Numbered from the stretch's first letter, positions 10,149 to 22,751 are shown. The stretch: 64,000 nucleotides of DNA from Rhynchopus euleeides (GCA_963210315.1 OY723242.1:1612001-1676000); one strand, 5' to 3'. The notes: generated by a model from the letters alone, not told the origin. Numbers and translations: made by a program.

Positions 10149-10937
10149 TAAACGTTTATAAACGCTAAACGTTTAGCGTTTATTTAGCGAAGCAGCTTGT
10201 GCCCACACCCCACCCACATAACCTGACCTCACACACTCCCACACGATTCTGGTGGCAGAAAGTGCCCAATATGCTCCGGAAACTCAATTCCGCCCACTCA
10301 CAGGGGGTGGTATGCCCCCGACGATGCCGTTTTTAGCAACCAAATTTTTTGGGACAGAACTTGTACCTGGGCTGCACACCACAGGACACATCAAGCAGAG
10401 CAAGCACACCTCAACCTGCCAGATGCACAGAAGAACTGTTGTCGTTGATTGTTCTGAAACATAACAGCTTCTCGGTGCCCTCCAGAGGCCAAAAGGCAAG
10501 CCAATATGAGGTAATCGCGCCAGGAACAGTTGTGGGAGAAGTATGGTACAGTTCGTGTCCCATTTGACGCTGTTCTTGGGAGCTTACGGCAGCTGGGCCT
10601 GTGGCACGGCGCATCCGTTGCCAGGGAGCGCGTCCTCGGGTGTGGTGCCTCACCTGTGAGCATGTGGCACAGGGACGCCATACGAGAGTCTCTCAGATGC
10701 CTCCTCTGATGGGAGGCACCTGGTACAGCAGGCCTGGAACAGGCACCTGGTACAGCAGGCACGGGTACAAGAAGTGGCCAGAAATAGCGCCGATGTTTTC
10801 GACCCTGCGCTTCGACATCTTGCTGTTCTCACCGCAGCGGTGACCCCCCGCCCTGGAATTTGGGGTGTGGTGTGCTGGCCATGATATATTATGATGTAAA
10901 GTGACTCAGTGGCAGAGCCTGCAGGAAACGTTTATTA
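10149..10937. other. Core of element G, no recognised gene
   Basis: About 790 bp between P and F. It starts with AAACGTTTATAAACG palindromes and contains two 20-bp direct copies of CACCTGGTACAGCAGGC (about 10728-10760). The ORFs are short and overlap in all frames, and none has a recognisable motif. Confidence 0.5.
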
Positions 10938-12389
10938 CTGGGGGGGGTCAAATTGTACTACCCCTTTAAATACAACTACCCCCTCAAATACAACTACCCC
11001 CTGGGTTTTTCAAAATAGATTGTTTTTCCAGTATATTAGTACTACCTGGGACCCCCCGTGTTTAAGTCCCCCCCCTGGAGGCGATTTTCGGCCGGGGGGG
11101 ACTTAAACACGGGGGGGGGGCGGACCTAAACACAGGGGGGGCTTAAACACGGGGGTGGCACAGTGGAGACCAAGAAGACCTCTTCCTCTGCTGTCGTAGG
11201 GGGGTAATTCCGGTCCGGATGGACTTTTGGCACCCCACTTTTCGACTCTGACAGCACCTGGAGGGCCTAGGGGCCACCTGATGACCCTCCAGACCAGCCC
11301 ACCCCCGTGTTTAGGTCCACCTGTGTTTAAGTCCCCCCCCTGCCAGACCCCCAGGGGGGGACTTAAACACGGGGGTAAGGGGGGGGGACTTATACACGGG
11401 GGGTCCCAGGTACCCCCCTTTTTGCCCGTTTTTTCCCCTTTCTAAGACTGTTGCCCCTGTAGTAGGGGCATGCCGCTGAGAAAAATCGGTTGCACCGAGC
11501 CTCCTGGCTGAGCTGGTAATCAACGCCACGCTCTGAAGAGCAGCACTGCCAACCACTGCAGACCATCGGATACATAAGAACCCGTCCAACCCGTTTCTCC
11601 CACACAACTCTCCCGAAATGTGACCCGTCATGACCTGGCGAACCTTGAAGCGATCGCAAGGAAGAGCTGCAGTACGCAGTAACCTGCATGGGGGCACTGG
11701 CTGTGGGGGAGGTTGTCTAGCGACAAACTGGCGTTAGCTAGTGAGTCCTCGTTTGGAGACACCAGTCAGGTGGGGAGTTTGGTTGGGGCGGCACACTCTG
11801 TTACACATTAACGCAGGTGTCCGAAGGCAAGCTCAGTGAGAACAGAAATCTCACGTAGAGCATAAGGGTAAAATCTTGCTCGATACATGATCTTCAGTAC
11901 CGATCCTCGGTGTGAAAGCATGGCCTAACGATCTTTTGGTCTCGCTCGAGCCTCTGCAAGCAGGTCATCGACCTCAAGAGACGCCCCTTCCACACCGCCG
12001 AGCGAGGTGGGGCCCTCTCGAGCACGGCGCGCGACACGTGATTCGCCGCCGTGTTGAACACCAGTGACGCGGGTGTTTACTGGGTGTCGGTAGTGTACCG
12101 GCGAGGGGATCTGCATGTGTATGATCCCCTTGGATCCCATTGAACCTCTGGAGGGTCTTTGGCCCGGAAGCCAACCCATAAACAAGGTTGAAATTAGGCA
12201 ACTCACAACTGAAATGACCCCATCACAATCCGTACGGATTCCAAACATGCCGATAAACAGCGTTTTGGCGACCTGGGGGTCATAAAAGTGACTCATCGTC
12301 ACCAATTACCATTTATCTACATTTTCACGATTTAGGCAAGCGGTCCCGCCTATTAGTACTACCCGGTAGTACTATTTGACCCCCCCCAG
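10938..12389. mobile_element. Element F: TA-flanked element in G, containing E copy 1
   Basis: The ends are CTGGGGGGGGTCAAAT (10938) and ATTTGACCCCCCCCAG (12374-12389), flanked by TA (10936-10937 and 12390-12391). Restoring the site joins an AAACGTTTA-type repeat of G, so F inserted into G. GTACTACC repeats occur near both ends. The inner 11413-12340 holds several short ORFs that I do not recognise. Confidence 0.8.
11045..11410. mobile_element. Element E, copy 1 (366 bp)
   Basis: The ends are CCTGGGACCCCCCGTGT and its inverse, flanked by TA. The ends contain repeated GTTTAAGTCCCCCCC / GGGGGGGACTTAAACAC motifs. It is nearly identical to copy 2 at 25846-26209, but the flanks differ, which confirms mobility. 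There is no ORF of note. Confidence 0.9.
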
Positions 12390-12489
12390 TAAGCGTTTAT
12401 CTGAACGTTTATTTCCGCTCAGAATTTTGAGAAACGTTAAACGTTTATAAACGCTAAACGTTTTCAACGTTTATTTAATCACTGCCCTA

Positions 12490-13983
12490 GGGGGGGTCAA
12501 ATGGGGGTGACAAACACGATTTTTCAAAAAACCGGCGCAGAGGCCCCAAAGCCCCCGTAAACCCTCCAAACCCCCCCAGATCGGTCCGGAAACCCATCGA
12601 ACCCCACTTTTCCACCATTCCGGGCACCTCAGGTGCCCGAATTGGGGTACCTAAATTTTGTGCCACCGTTTGGTACCGTACAGTGCCACTGTGTGGGAGG
12701 TTGGAAAAGAAAATGCCCCAACACACCACATCCGAGGGTTGCAATGCATGTTGCTTGCCAACCACGTCATCCGGGGGGTGTCGGGCGCTATGTAGGTGGC
12801 ATTAGCCAGGTCTTCGATGTGTTCTGGCTTGTATATATACCGTATACGTAAATATTATGGAACGTAAATATTATGGAACGGGCCCATTTTTGGCCGGTCC
12901 GTTCCATAATATTTACGTTCCATAATATTTACAGGGCCAGTTGGGGACTCGGTGGTGAGGACGGCTTGCGTCAGGAATCGCGCGAAAAGTGCACGAGTAG
13001 GTCCCGTCAGGGACTCTGTATGCCGTCCGATCACCTGGTCCAAGTCTCCGAGTCGCAGAAAGCCCTGTAAATATTATGGAACGAAAAAAATCTGGAACGC
13101 CAACCCACCAGCGTTCCAAAATATTTACGTTCCATAATATTTACGTTCCATAATATTTACGTTCCAAAATATTTACGTATACGGTACCTCCCTGCCTGCG
13201 GCACAGGCACTGCCTTTGTCCCCCACACCAGCCACAGAGAGCGTATTGTACTCGGTCCACGGTTGCTGATTCATTGTGATGCGTTGTATCCTCGAGTGAA
13301 CGTCACACACTAGTGGCACCACCACCCGCCATCCGAGAGCTGTATTGACTTTGCGCCCTTCCGTTGTATTCACCTCGCCACGCATATTGCACCGTTCAGT
13401 ACCAGTGCTCTTGGGCCAGGCAAAGTAGACCGCAGCAACTACCAATTCTGGCACAATGGGTACCACGACAGCGCACTTCATGTGTTCCCGGAATGTACAG
13501 CTCGTGTTGCAACAGTCGTTGTCAACACATCCCGGTTGTGGAGCACTGCTGCACAGGAATCACACGACCATCTGGACTGTTCCGTACCTACAGGCAGCCT
13601 CCCGGTGCATGGTGGCAGGGAGGTATATATACAAGCCAGAACACATCGAAGACCTGGCTAATGCCACCTACATAGCGCCTGACACCCACCGGATGACGTG
13701 GTTGGCAAGCAACATGCATTGCAACCCTCAGATGTGGTGTGTTGGGGCATTTTCTTTTCCAACCTCCCACACAGTGGCACTGTCCGGTACCAAACGGTGG
13801 CACAAAATTTAGGTACCCCAATTCGGGCACCTGAGGTGCCCGGAATGGTGGAAAAGTGGGGTTCGATGGGTTTCCGGACCGATCTGGGGGGGTTTGGAGG
13901 GTTTACGGGGGCTTTGGGGCCTCTGCGCCGGTTTTTTGAAAAATCGTGTTTGTCCACGTAAAAGGGTGGCATTTGACCCCCCC
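12490..13983. mobile_element. Element A, copy 2, interrupted by element M
   Basis: The ends are GGGGGGGTCAAATG (12490) and CATTTGACCCCCCC (ends 13983), with TA at 12488-12489 (shared with G) and 13984-13985. The core is in the opposite orientation to copies 1 and 3. Left and right TIRs differ in the outermost 35 bp, one reading GGGGGTGACAAACACG and the other carrying CCACGTAAAAGGGTGGC. The same two end types occur in copy 3, so they are inherited ends, not new mutations. Confidence 0.88.
12840..13184. mobile_element. Element M (345 bp) inserted in element A copy 2
   Basis: The ends are CCGTATACGTAAATATT and its inverse, flanked by TA (12838-12839, 13185-13186). The insertion point is visible by comparison with copies 1 and 3, where the TIR continues without a break. 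Subterminal repeats are several copies of GTAAATATTATGGAACG in both orientations. There is no coding sequence. Confidence 0.9.
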
Positions 13984-13985
13984 TA

Positions 13986-16536
13986 CCCCCCCCCCCCCCT
14001 CCGTCGCTACCACACCCCCCCCAACACCGCTTTTTCCTTTGTCATTGGGTTTCTGGTTTGTGATTTGTCCTTCTGTGATCCGTCAAACAAAACACGTGCA
14101 GTCCGGCCGTCTCGATAGGCCGGAAGTCATCGATGCCACAAGGAATGGGACAATCTATCGGATTTCGCTGTGTCGTCGTGATTGAGTGGTACAGCACCTC
14201 GGGCAACAGCGTGCACCCATATTCTGGTCGTACATAATATTGTCCATCGGGGGAACAGCACGCCAGGCTGCACGCTGCCATCTCGTGTATTCCCAGCGTG
14301 TAGGGGAGGGGCTTCGCAGGTCTTCCCTTTCAAGTGCACACAAAGTGGGCCTGCCCCTTGCAATAAGAAGGGCCGTGCTGATGCTGTTTGGCACAGGGGG
14401 CAGATCTTTCCCCCTCGTCGGTTTCGGCGGTTGCAAATAAGAGGCCCCGAGGGAGTGAGGGGGGGGGGGGGGGTGGGGTGGGGGGAAATGCACACCCGGT
14501 TTTCTCTTCGCCCACCGCAGCCAAGACCACATTGATACATTACTTTCTCTCCTGAACTGCCACTCTCCCGCCACCCTCCCTTTCCTGCTATATGCTGTGT
14601 TCTCGACTTCACCCCCCGTCGAACCTCACTCTCCTTCGCCGCTCCCACCTCCACAGGTGTCACCGCCTCATTGTGTTTTGGCACACCAGGCGCGTTGGTC
14701 GTTGCAACAGCATCAAAAGGAGGGGTTACAGCGGGTGGGGCCACACAGCCCTCGGGAGGGGATTCTGTTTCCCTGCTGGCGTGTTGCTCTGCCGTGTGAT
14801 GCTGTTCCCCTGTGCCGCTGTTGTGGCAAGTCTGTAGGGGGGGTGGGGGGAAAGGCCGTTGTGTTCGAGCCACATTTGGCTTAGCGATGCGGCCAACCAC
14901 CTCTTGCCTTGGGACGTGGTGTGTGCAGCGCTGTATCACAGAGCTCAGTCGGTGCAAATCTCAATACTCGATATGTCTTCAGAGTGAGACTCCGTGTGCT
15001 CTACGCTGCGATAAAAGAAATCAGGTGTGTGTGTGTGCGTGTGTGTGTTGATCACTTTTAAGGTGGGTTAACCCTGCACGGATCCTCGCCCAACCCCATC
15101 CCACCCAACGTCACAGCAGAGGCTGTGTGTATGTGATAGTCGGACCAGGGTTCGCTGACGATCGGACCCTGGTGGTGTCACGGGTGGGGTTGGAGAAGGA
15201 GAAAATGTAGAAACGAAGTTGCGAAAAAAAGCCAGACACTGACATGTGAAATCTAGCAAAAAAAAAGGCGGTGCTGAGCAAATAGTCAAGCCGCTCCAAG
15301 AGGCTTGAGTGTTGGAGTGTCGAAATGAAGCAAACGAGTGGTATCCCCCGGGTGCATCATTCATATCACGAAGGCGGGCTGATTCCGCAGTTCAGGGGAA
15401 TTGGCCCTTCGATGCGCAGCGAGGTGTTTGAACTGCACAAGCGATTCTATCGAGGTGGGATTGATCTTGGCACACGCAGTGAGAGGCGGTAGACATTGAT
15501 GCCATCCCACCGTATTCAACAAGCCTGTTGTGCGAGGTGCCTTTTTCAGGGCGCCTTTACACTCATTTGAAGTTGCTCTCGAGGAAACCAACGCAAGATT
15601 AACCGTCGTGATGATATGGAGACCTTCTACACAGCCAGACCCCTGACTGAACGGCAGGGTTGCATCAGCTTGTAATAGTCTTCGCCATAGGAAGGCCTTG
15701 GTAGGTTTGGGGTGGGGTGAAGAGAGAGTATCCAGTTCTGCCCCGTGTGCCGCTTCGCGTCCCGCCTCCGTTTATTTTGTGGGGGGTGGCATGCATATGT
15801 CTCAAAAAAAATTTACGCTCAACAAAAAGTCGTCCGGAGCTGTTCTGGGGTGTCTACAATAAAGCGAAACACGATTTTTCTCACTTTACGTGTCAACACA
15901 TCAAGGAAACGGGAGCAAAAGTGCAGAACAAGCGCTGTGACACTTTTCGGGGCTCCCGATCGAAGCCGCCCCACCACCACGGCCAGCACCCTCCTCCCCT
16001 TTTCACTTTGAAACACCAAGGGCGCTGCCCACCGGTAAAAAAAAAACTTCAGCATTCGTCTCGCTTCGCGGTTTCCACGCGGGGGGTGGACGACTGGTTG
16101 TTTTTTTTCTCTTTTGTAACGCACTTCCTCTCTCCTCCTCCCCCCACCCACATTACGCGCGTGTTTTTTTTTTCCCCCCGTCGGGCTGCGTAGCCCATGA
16201 GTTTGTCCCACCACCACCACCACCCCTCCCCCCCCCGTTGCCCCTGGGATGCCCTAGACCCCTCTGTGTCTCGTGAACCACACGTCTCACACACCGGGGG
16301 GAGGGCAAGCTATCTGTAGGCTTTTCTGGGAGGTGCACTTCGCTACCAGCTGTGTCTGTGACGAGTGAGTGAGAAACAGGTCTGCATGGATCCCTGCATC
16401 ATCTGCATAAGACCACCGTGTGTGAGGGCGGGGAGGGGCGGCCCCCTCCCCCCCCCCCCACTGACTAACGAGCTGTGACCAGTTGTGACTCGTAGCGTAG
16501 GAAGACCCCTGGTGGAAGACGACCCCCATGAAGGAG

Positions 16537-16575
<39 letters not shown>

Positions 16576-18217
16576 ATCAACTGCTTGACAACGTGTCGCT
16601 GGCGTGCTGCTCCCCTGAAGCCCCAGCCCATGGAAGACTCTCTCTCTCTCTCCCACCTAATGCACTGAAGCACAACGCATTTTTTTACCACAACAAGGGC
16701 CTGTCAGTGTCAAAAAGATAGTGGGCAGCGCTTGGGCAACAAATTCAACCTCCTAGTCAGGCTGCGGAGTTGCCTTTGTTTTGCCCGGATTTGGCGCACA
16801 AACAACAGCTTTATCTTTTTGTGCCAGCTGAGATCGTTTTGTTTGTGCAACCTTCTGACCACCTTTGCACGTTGAGGGTGTGGAGTGGCACTCAGTGTAC
16901 GTGTGCAAAAGTTTAAAAAAAACCATTGCTCTCCACCTGCCGTGCAGCACGGTGCGTTTGCCACAAAAAGAAGCACGCAAATGGGGCCAACACAACAGAG
17001 CACGGCGTAGTGCGCAACACGGGGGGGGGGGGGGGATGTACGAATTTTTAAAATATTAAAAGCCAACTCCCAGCAGCGCGGGTGTCGGGGTCACCGAGGT
17101 TGGGGTTATACGGGGAGGAGCCAAGGGGGTTGGGCTGGAGTTAAACAACGTACGGACGCAGTGTGTGTGTAGGGTGGAGGTGGTGTGAGAGCACATCGAG
17201 AGCAGAATTTTCTCGGTGCGTTTTTTTTGCGCTGCGATCCTGAAAATCAATTACATGCGTGTGTGGGTGTGTGTGTGCCTGTTGTTCGGCAGAAGTATTC
17301 ACCAGAGTTCGCTCGGCGCCACTTCCGCTGAACAGAAACTCTTAACGTGCGTGGGCCAGTCTCGGTTCCCCAGTTGGTGCTCAAACATTATCTCACAAAA
17401 CGTGCCGGGGCCCTCCCATCGGTGCACCAGCTCAGTGGATCCGTGATTCAGCCCCACCCCCCCCTCCCCCCTCCCCCCTTGCTCTCAGCATTCCCGACTG
17501 CCTGCAAATCAGTGTGCAAATCAATGGAGAGGCCCGTGGCTTCCGGGTGTTATCAGGGCTCTAGCGAGTGTGGGCAACGGGGGGCTCCCACAGGCAGAGC
17601 TGCGTTAGTTATTTTTAAAACCCAGCGGGGGGGGGCATCCGCTCTGTGTCAAAGTGTGCCAGGGTTGCAGCCTGTATTGTGAGGCGGCTCACTGTTCTGC
17701 ACTTCAGAGCGAAGGCCCCCATCGGCGTGGAGGGCAGGTCCCTGCTACCAGGTGCCACCGGCGCTTTCCAAAACGATCCACGCATGTGTCTGGAGAATCA
17801 CATCAAGAGCAAGCCCTCGGTGTTGTCTGCACTGCTATAAAAGGATTCACGTGTATGTGTATGTGTGTGTGGTCCGATTTTCCATGCCATATGCAGATGC
17901 CAGTTTTCCGTGTGCCAGTGGTATGTCAGACTGTTCCCGAGCAGTCACAGTCTCTGAGGGGGCCTTCGTTCTGAAGTGCAGGAAGGTGAGCTATGGGTCT
18001 GTTAACGTGTGTGTGGTGTGTTGTAATATGTGTGCCCCGTTGCTCCGATAACTTCAAAAGCAGACCGCCATCACCACGGGCCGTGCGGATAGAACAGACG
18101 CCCTATGTTGGAAACTGCTCAAAAGAAAGAACGATGAAATCGCTGGCTTGGGGCGAGGGGCGGAGGGGGCAGGGGAAGGAAGTCTTAGTCTGCCAATCCC
18201 GGGGGAAACCTCTTGCC
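13986..18217. other. No gene seen over 4.2 kb
   Basis: After a C tract next to element A the sequence is a mixture of low-complexity stretches: G tracts at 14460-14485 and 17021-17035, and GT-rich stretches at 15026-15050, 17260-17280 and 17850-17870. It also contains (TC)n at 16539-16571 and 16640-16653. A block at 17645-17718 recurs at 7436-7500. CTGCACTTCAGAGCGAAGGCC at about 17698 has an inverted partner at about 17961-17983, which may mark a small element. No ORF shows a recognisable domain. Confidence 0.5.
16539..16571. repeat. (TC)n microsatellite
   Basis: About 16 TC units, with a shorter second tract at 16640-16653. It is the same motif as the long tracts that flank the retrotransposon at 33-37 kb. 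Confidence 0.95.
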
Positions 18218-18237
18218 CCACGACGCGGTCTCCACCT

Positions 18238-18358
18238 TTCCGGGTACCCGGATCCGGGTACCCGGGAGGTCCCGGTTACCGGCCCGGGTACCCGGATCCG
18301 GGTACCCGGGGGGTACCCGGCGGATACCCGGGTACCCGGGCCGGATACCCCGGGTAGC
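18238..18358. repeat. GGGTACCCGG palindromic minisatellite (left)
   Basis: About ten overlapping copies of CCGGGTACCCGG, some with GGATCCGG spacers. It is mirrored at 20162-20352. Confidence 0.9.
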
Positions 18359-20161
18359 CGCCCACCCACGACGGGAGGAAAAAAGAGTGAACGGGCAGCA
18401 TGCCGTTCCTCTTTTTCCCCCCGTGAGGGTGGGCCCCCCCCTGCCAGGCAAGGTGAAAAAATGAAGAAACGGGCAGCATGCCGTTCTACATTTTTCCTTG
18501 CAAGGCAGGGAGGGCGCCCCCCATGCCAGACAGCAGCCACCCCTGCAGGGGCAACAACTGACGGGCATGGGGGAACGAGGTGGGTCTGGACCCGACACCG
18601 CCACCACACGCGCAGTGCACCTTTCGGATACACTGTCGTGAGTGGGGTGTGGGCAGTTCCCCTATCCTGTGAGCTCCTTTCGGACGAAGAGGTGCAGCGG
18701 TTATCTGCAACCTTCGTCCTGGACTTGCCTCGGGGGGAACGCCACGGTTTACCGCGGGTCCCGACGAGGGCACTCAGGCAGGATCTTCACGCCACCCCGC
18801 ACCGAGGTCCCTTCTCACGCGGCGTGTCTCCCAGGTTCATGGCGGCGTCATCAGGTCAGGCTTTGTAGTCTCTACACCATCAGTAGTAAGGGAAATCCTA
18901 AAACCATACATGAAATCCACCTTTTGGGCCGCTGGTGTACGAGGCTTGTTCCTCCAATTGAATCATGTTTGCTGTGTCAGGCAATATCAATACAGCCGCT
19001 GAAAGAAGTCGAGGTGTTGTGGATCTGCTGCTCACAGGAAGGATTCAGGGTGTCACAAGACTGACCACCCTCTTTCCTTTGTCAAGTACCCTGTAAAACA
19101 TCAGAACACCAAGTATCTTCCAACACTACATGTTCAAGAGTGGAATCAGTGGAATCGGAAGGGGTCACCTACCACACGGACACAGTTCCCGCGACTAATA
19201 AATGCCGAGAGTTCCGGTGTCCGACCACCTGGTATTACTTGGCTCCATCCACCCAGTCATTACGAGGGGGCGTCCCTTGAAGCCAGTTCCGCAGAACTCA
19301 GACCCCCTTAAAACCAATGTCCTGTGTAGACAACTACTTAGCCTGCCTGATGACGACACCAATTCGCTGGGAGAGAGGCCGCGGTCCAGGACCCCAATGG
19401 GGATGACGTGGCATTGTTTGACCGGATCGGTTGTGTAAGTGTGTAGCCCCCTCCGCCCTCTGTCCCTCCCCCCAGGGTGGTGTGTGGAGGCGAGAAGCGC
19501 AAACAGCAGCAATGCAGGCATAGCAAAAAGTGGATCCCTGCAGGTAGACCCTCGGGGTACATCCCTATCATCGGGTCACCTGAAATTTCCCAATTTGAAA
19601 ATCTGCAACAAGGCAACACGGGATGGGATGGGGCACATGACCTGCACAGGGGTGGGGGGCAGAGGGCAGGGGGTGGGGTTGTGGTTGGGGTCATGGCATT
19701 TGATTACTTGAGCTTTATTGCTCGAATTTCGCACAAGAAACCTCCTCACTTGGCCGATTTTCTCCCACAACAAGGTCCGGCTTCCACAACTCGGATTTGG
19801 AGTTGTGTAAGCCGGAGCAAACCTCATTTGCTTGATTTTTGGGGTCACATGAGTGAGAATTCGGGGCGAAACGTCGCGATTTTCTCACGACTGCCTTCGA
19901 AAATGAACAGTTCCAGACCACCAGGACCCAATTATGGGCCCAGACAAGTTTGGGTCAATAGTTTGGGCGAAATTTCGCCAAGGCCAAAAAACAGCCATTT
20001 TCCGGAAATTCCGGGACCCGTTTTAACGCGTTTTAGGGCCCAAAATAGGCTCAAAACTCAAAAATTCCTTCGAAATCGGGCTCAAACGTCCAAAATAGGA
20101 CCCCCCCGAAAAAAAAATTTGAAAAGGGTCCCCCTATACACTCTGGGTTATGGACAATAAT

Positions 20162-20352
20162 TCACGGGTTCCCGGGCCGGGTACCCGGGCGGGTACCCGC
20201 CGGGTACCCGGCCGGATACCGGGATCCGGGTACCCGGATCCCGGTATCCGGTGGTATCCGGGGGGTACCCCCGGGTACCCGGCGGACCACCCGGCCGGGT
20301 ACCCGGAGGCGGGAACCCGGGTACCCGGCCGGGAACCCGGGTACCCGGCGGG
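20162..20352. repeat. GGGTACCCGG palindromic minisatellite (right)
   Basis: About fifteen copies of GGGTACCCGG with variable spacers. It is the inverted counterpart of 18238-18358. Confidence 0.9.
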
Positions 20353-20401
20353 AGGTGAAGACCGCGTCGTGCCTACTACCCTGGGGGGGGGGGGGGGGTT
20401 A

Positions 20402-21549
20402 GGGGGGGTCAAATGCCACCCTTTTACGTGGACAAACACGATTTTTCAAAAAACCGGCGCAGAGGCCCCAAAGCCCCCGTAAACCCTCCAAACCCCCCCA
20501 GATCGGTCCGGAAACCCATCGAACCCCACTATTCCACCATTCCGGGCACCTCAGGTGCCCGAATTGGGGTACCTAAATTTTGTGCCACCGTTTGGTACCG
20601 GACAGTGCCACTGTGTGGGAGGTTGGAAAAGAAAATGCCCCAACACACCACATCTGAGGGTTGCAATGCATGTTGCTTGCCAACCACGTCATCCGGTGGG
20701 TGTCAGGCGCTATGTAGGTGGCATTAGCCAGGTCTTCGATGAGTTCTGGCTTGTATATGTACCTCCCTGCCACCATGCACCGGGAGGCTGCCTGTAGGTA
20801 CGGAACAAGTCCAGATGGTCGTGTGATTCCTGTGCAGCAGTGCTCCACAACCGGGATGTGTTGACAACGACTGTTGCAACACGAGCTGTACATTCCGGGA
20901 ACACACGAAGTGCGCTGTCGTGGTACCCATTGTGCCAGAATTGGTAGTTGCTGCGGTCTACTTTGCCTGGCCCAAGAGCACTGGTACTGAACGGTGCAAT
21001 ATGCGTGGCGAGGTGAATGCAACGGAAGGGCGCAAAGTCAATACAGCTCTCGGATGGCGGGTGGTGGTGCCACTAGTGTGTGACGTTCACTCGAGGATAC
21101 AACGCATCACAATGAATCAGCAACCGTGGACCGAGTACAATACGCTCTCTGTGGCTGGTGTGGGGGACAAAGGCAGTGCCTGTGCCGCAGGCAGGGAGGT
21201 ACATATACAAGCCAGAACACATCGAAGACCTGGCTCATGCCACCTACATAGCGCCTGACACCCACCGGATGACGTGGTTGGCAAGCAACATGCATTGCAA
21301 CCCTCAGATGTGGTGTGTTGGGGCATTTTCTTTTCCAACCTCCCACACAGTGGCACTGTCCGGTACCAAACGGTGGCACAAAATTTAGGTACCCCAATTC
21401 GGGCACCTGAGGTGCCCGGAATGGTGGAAAAGTGGGGTTCGATGGGTTTCCGGACCGATCTGGGGGGGTTTGGAGGGTTTACGGGGGCTTTGGGGCCTCT
21501 GCGCCGGTTTTTTGAAAAATCGTGTTTGTCACCCCCATTTGACCCCCCC
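20402..21549. mobile_element. Element A, copy 3 (intact, 1148 bp)
   Basis: The ends are GGGGGGGTCAAATG and CATTTGACCCCCCC, with TA at 20400-20401 and 21550-21551. TIRs of about 365 bp (20402-20769 and 21190-21549) flank a core of about 420 bp. It is nearly identical to copy 1. The right TA is shared with element C. A G tract of about 18 precedes the left TA. Confidence 0.92.
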
Positions 21550-21551
21550 TA

Positions 21552-22735
21552 GGCATACTTGTCCCCCCATATGGGGAACCCCCTAAATCTGGGGGAAATA
21601 TGGGGGGTCGCAAAACCCCGCCCCCATATGGGGAAAAAGGCTGAAAATATGGGGAAAAACCGGTAAAATATGGGGGAATATGGGGGAAATATGGGGCCCA
21701 TATGGGGGGATATGGGGGTATTCGTGCTGCAACGGGAGAACATCAAACCACTCATGCACACACACACACGAAGTGCGCGTCGAAACCGGCATCATGCCTT
21801 GTTGGGGATCCTCCAGGAGTCCGATCCTGGGGGGTGCGCGCTCGTTCAGGTGTGGCCAGGTGTGGCCCCCCCCTGGAAGATCCCCCAGGTGGGTCGCACC
21901 GACCTCCTGTTCCTCTCCTGCGCCGATACAGCGGCAGCGGAGGGCGAACGCTTCCCGGTTTGGCGGGGCACCGCAGTGACAGCGGCAGCGGTGGTGGACA
22001 CATACGCACAGACACACAGAGCGCGTTCAGGGTTAACAGCTCCTCACAACACACACTCTTGTGTTTTTACGTCCTGTCTGGCACGTCACTCTCACACTCG
22101 CTGTCCTCCTCCTCTGGTGTGTTTGCGATTGCGAACTGCCCCCTGGGATCCTTATTAGATAAGAGAATTCACAAGCAGTGCATTCTAGGGTGTCAGGCGC
22201 TTCCGCCACTTTTGACCGCTCCGAGCGCCGAAAAGTCGGAGTCAACGCTCGTCACCAGGCAGTGCTTGACATGTTCAAGCTGCATCTGCCGGGTGGAATG
22301 AGACCTGTGAAGGCCAGTACAAGGACTGGCTGCAGGACGCAACTGTTCTGCCAGCAAAGACAGGACTACTGGACAGCATGCTCTGATGACCGCTACTCAG
22401 ACTTGAAGAAAGTGGCGGTCGGCGCTCTCACAGCACCTTTTGTGGTCTGACTCGAGCACTTCAGCCGAGCGTTTCCTCTCCGCAGAAAGCGACGATGCGA
22501 GATGGCTCTGCAAGGTGCTAGACGTCTCCTGTCAGTCGCTGACTTCACACCCTGTGAAAAGCAGAACGAAGAGAACTGTTTGTTGACTGCTTCCACCTGA
22601 GGAACCCCTGGGTTTTCCCCCATATATCCCCCATATGGGGGAAATATGGGGGAACAGGACTTGAAAAACCCCCCATATTCCCCCCATATTTTCCCCATAT
22701 TTTTGGCCTTCCCCATATGGGGGTACAAGTATGCC
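21552..22735. mobile_element. Element C: TA-flanked element with CCCCCATATGGGG repeats
   Basis: The ends are GGCATACTTGT (21552) and ACAAGTATGCC (22725-22735), flanked by TA at 21550-21551 and 22736-22737. The subterminal regions (about 21552-21720 and 22610-22735) are built from CCCCCATATGGGG and GGGGGAAATATGGGG units in both orientations. The core of about 890 bp (21725-22610) has overlapping ORFs that I do not recognise. It shares the outer GGCATAC with element D. Confidence 0.9.
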
Positions 22736-22737
22736 TA

Positions 22738-22751
22738 GGGGGGGGGGGGGG
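22738..22751. repeat. G14 homopolymer between two TA sites
   Basis: A pure G tract bounded by the TA of element C and the TA of element B. Similar G/C tracts of 14-20 sit outside the TA at other ends of this element set. Confidence 0.9.

Larger units (their letters stand above)
8639..12487. mobile_element. Element G: TA-flanked element with AAACGTTTA repeats, containing elements P and F
   Basis: The ends are GGGCAGTGA (8639) and TCACTGCCC (12479-12487), with TA on both sides (8637-8638 and 12488-12489). The right TA is shared with element A copy 2. AAACG/CGTTTA palindromic motifs fill the subterminal regions at 8650-8695, 10150-10195 and 12393-12478. The native sequence is split by P (8696-10148) and F (10938-12389). 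What remains (8639-8695, 10149-10937, 12390-12487) has no recognisable protein. Confidence 0.8.
18219..20374. mobile_element. Element L: inverted-repeat element with GGGTACCCGG arrays
   Basis: CACGACGCGGTCTCCACCT at about 18219-18237 pairs with AGGTGAAGACCGCGTCGTG at about 20356-20374. Directly inside each end lies an array of GGGTACCCGG palindromes with GGATCC spacers (18238-18358 and 20162-20352). The interior of about 1.8 kb has a repeated AACGGGCAGCATGCCGTTC hairpin (about 18392 and 18470), but no recognised gene. A block at about 20030-20145 is the inverse of 3445-3560 in element J. I cannot see a target duplication, so the boundaries are provisional. Confidence 0.55.
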
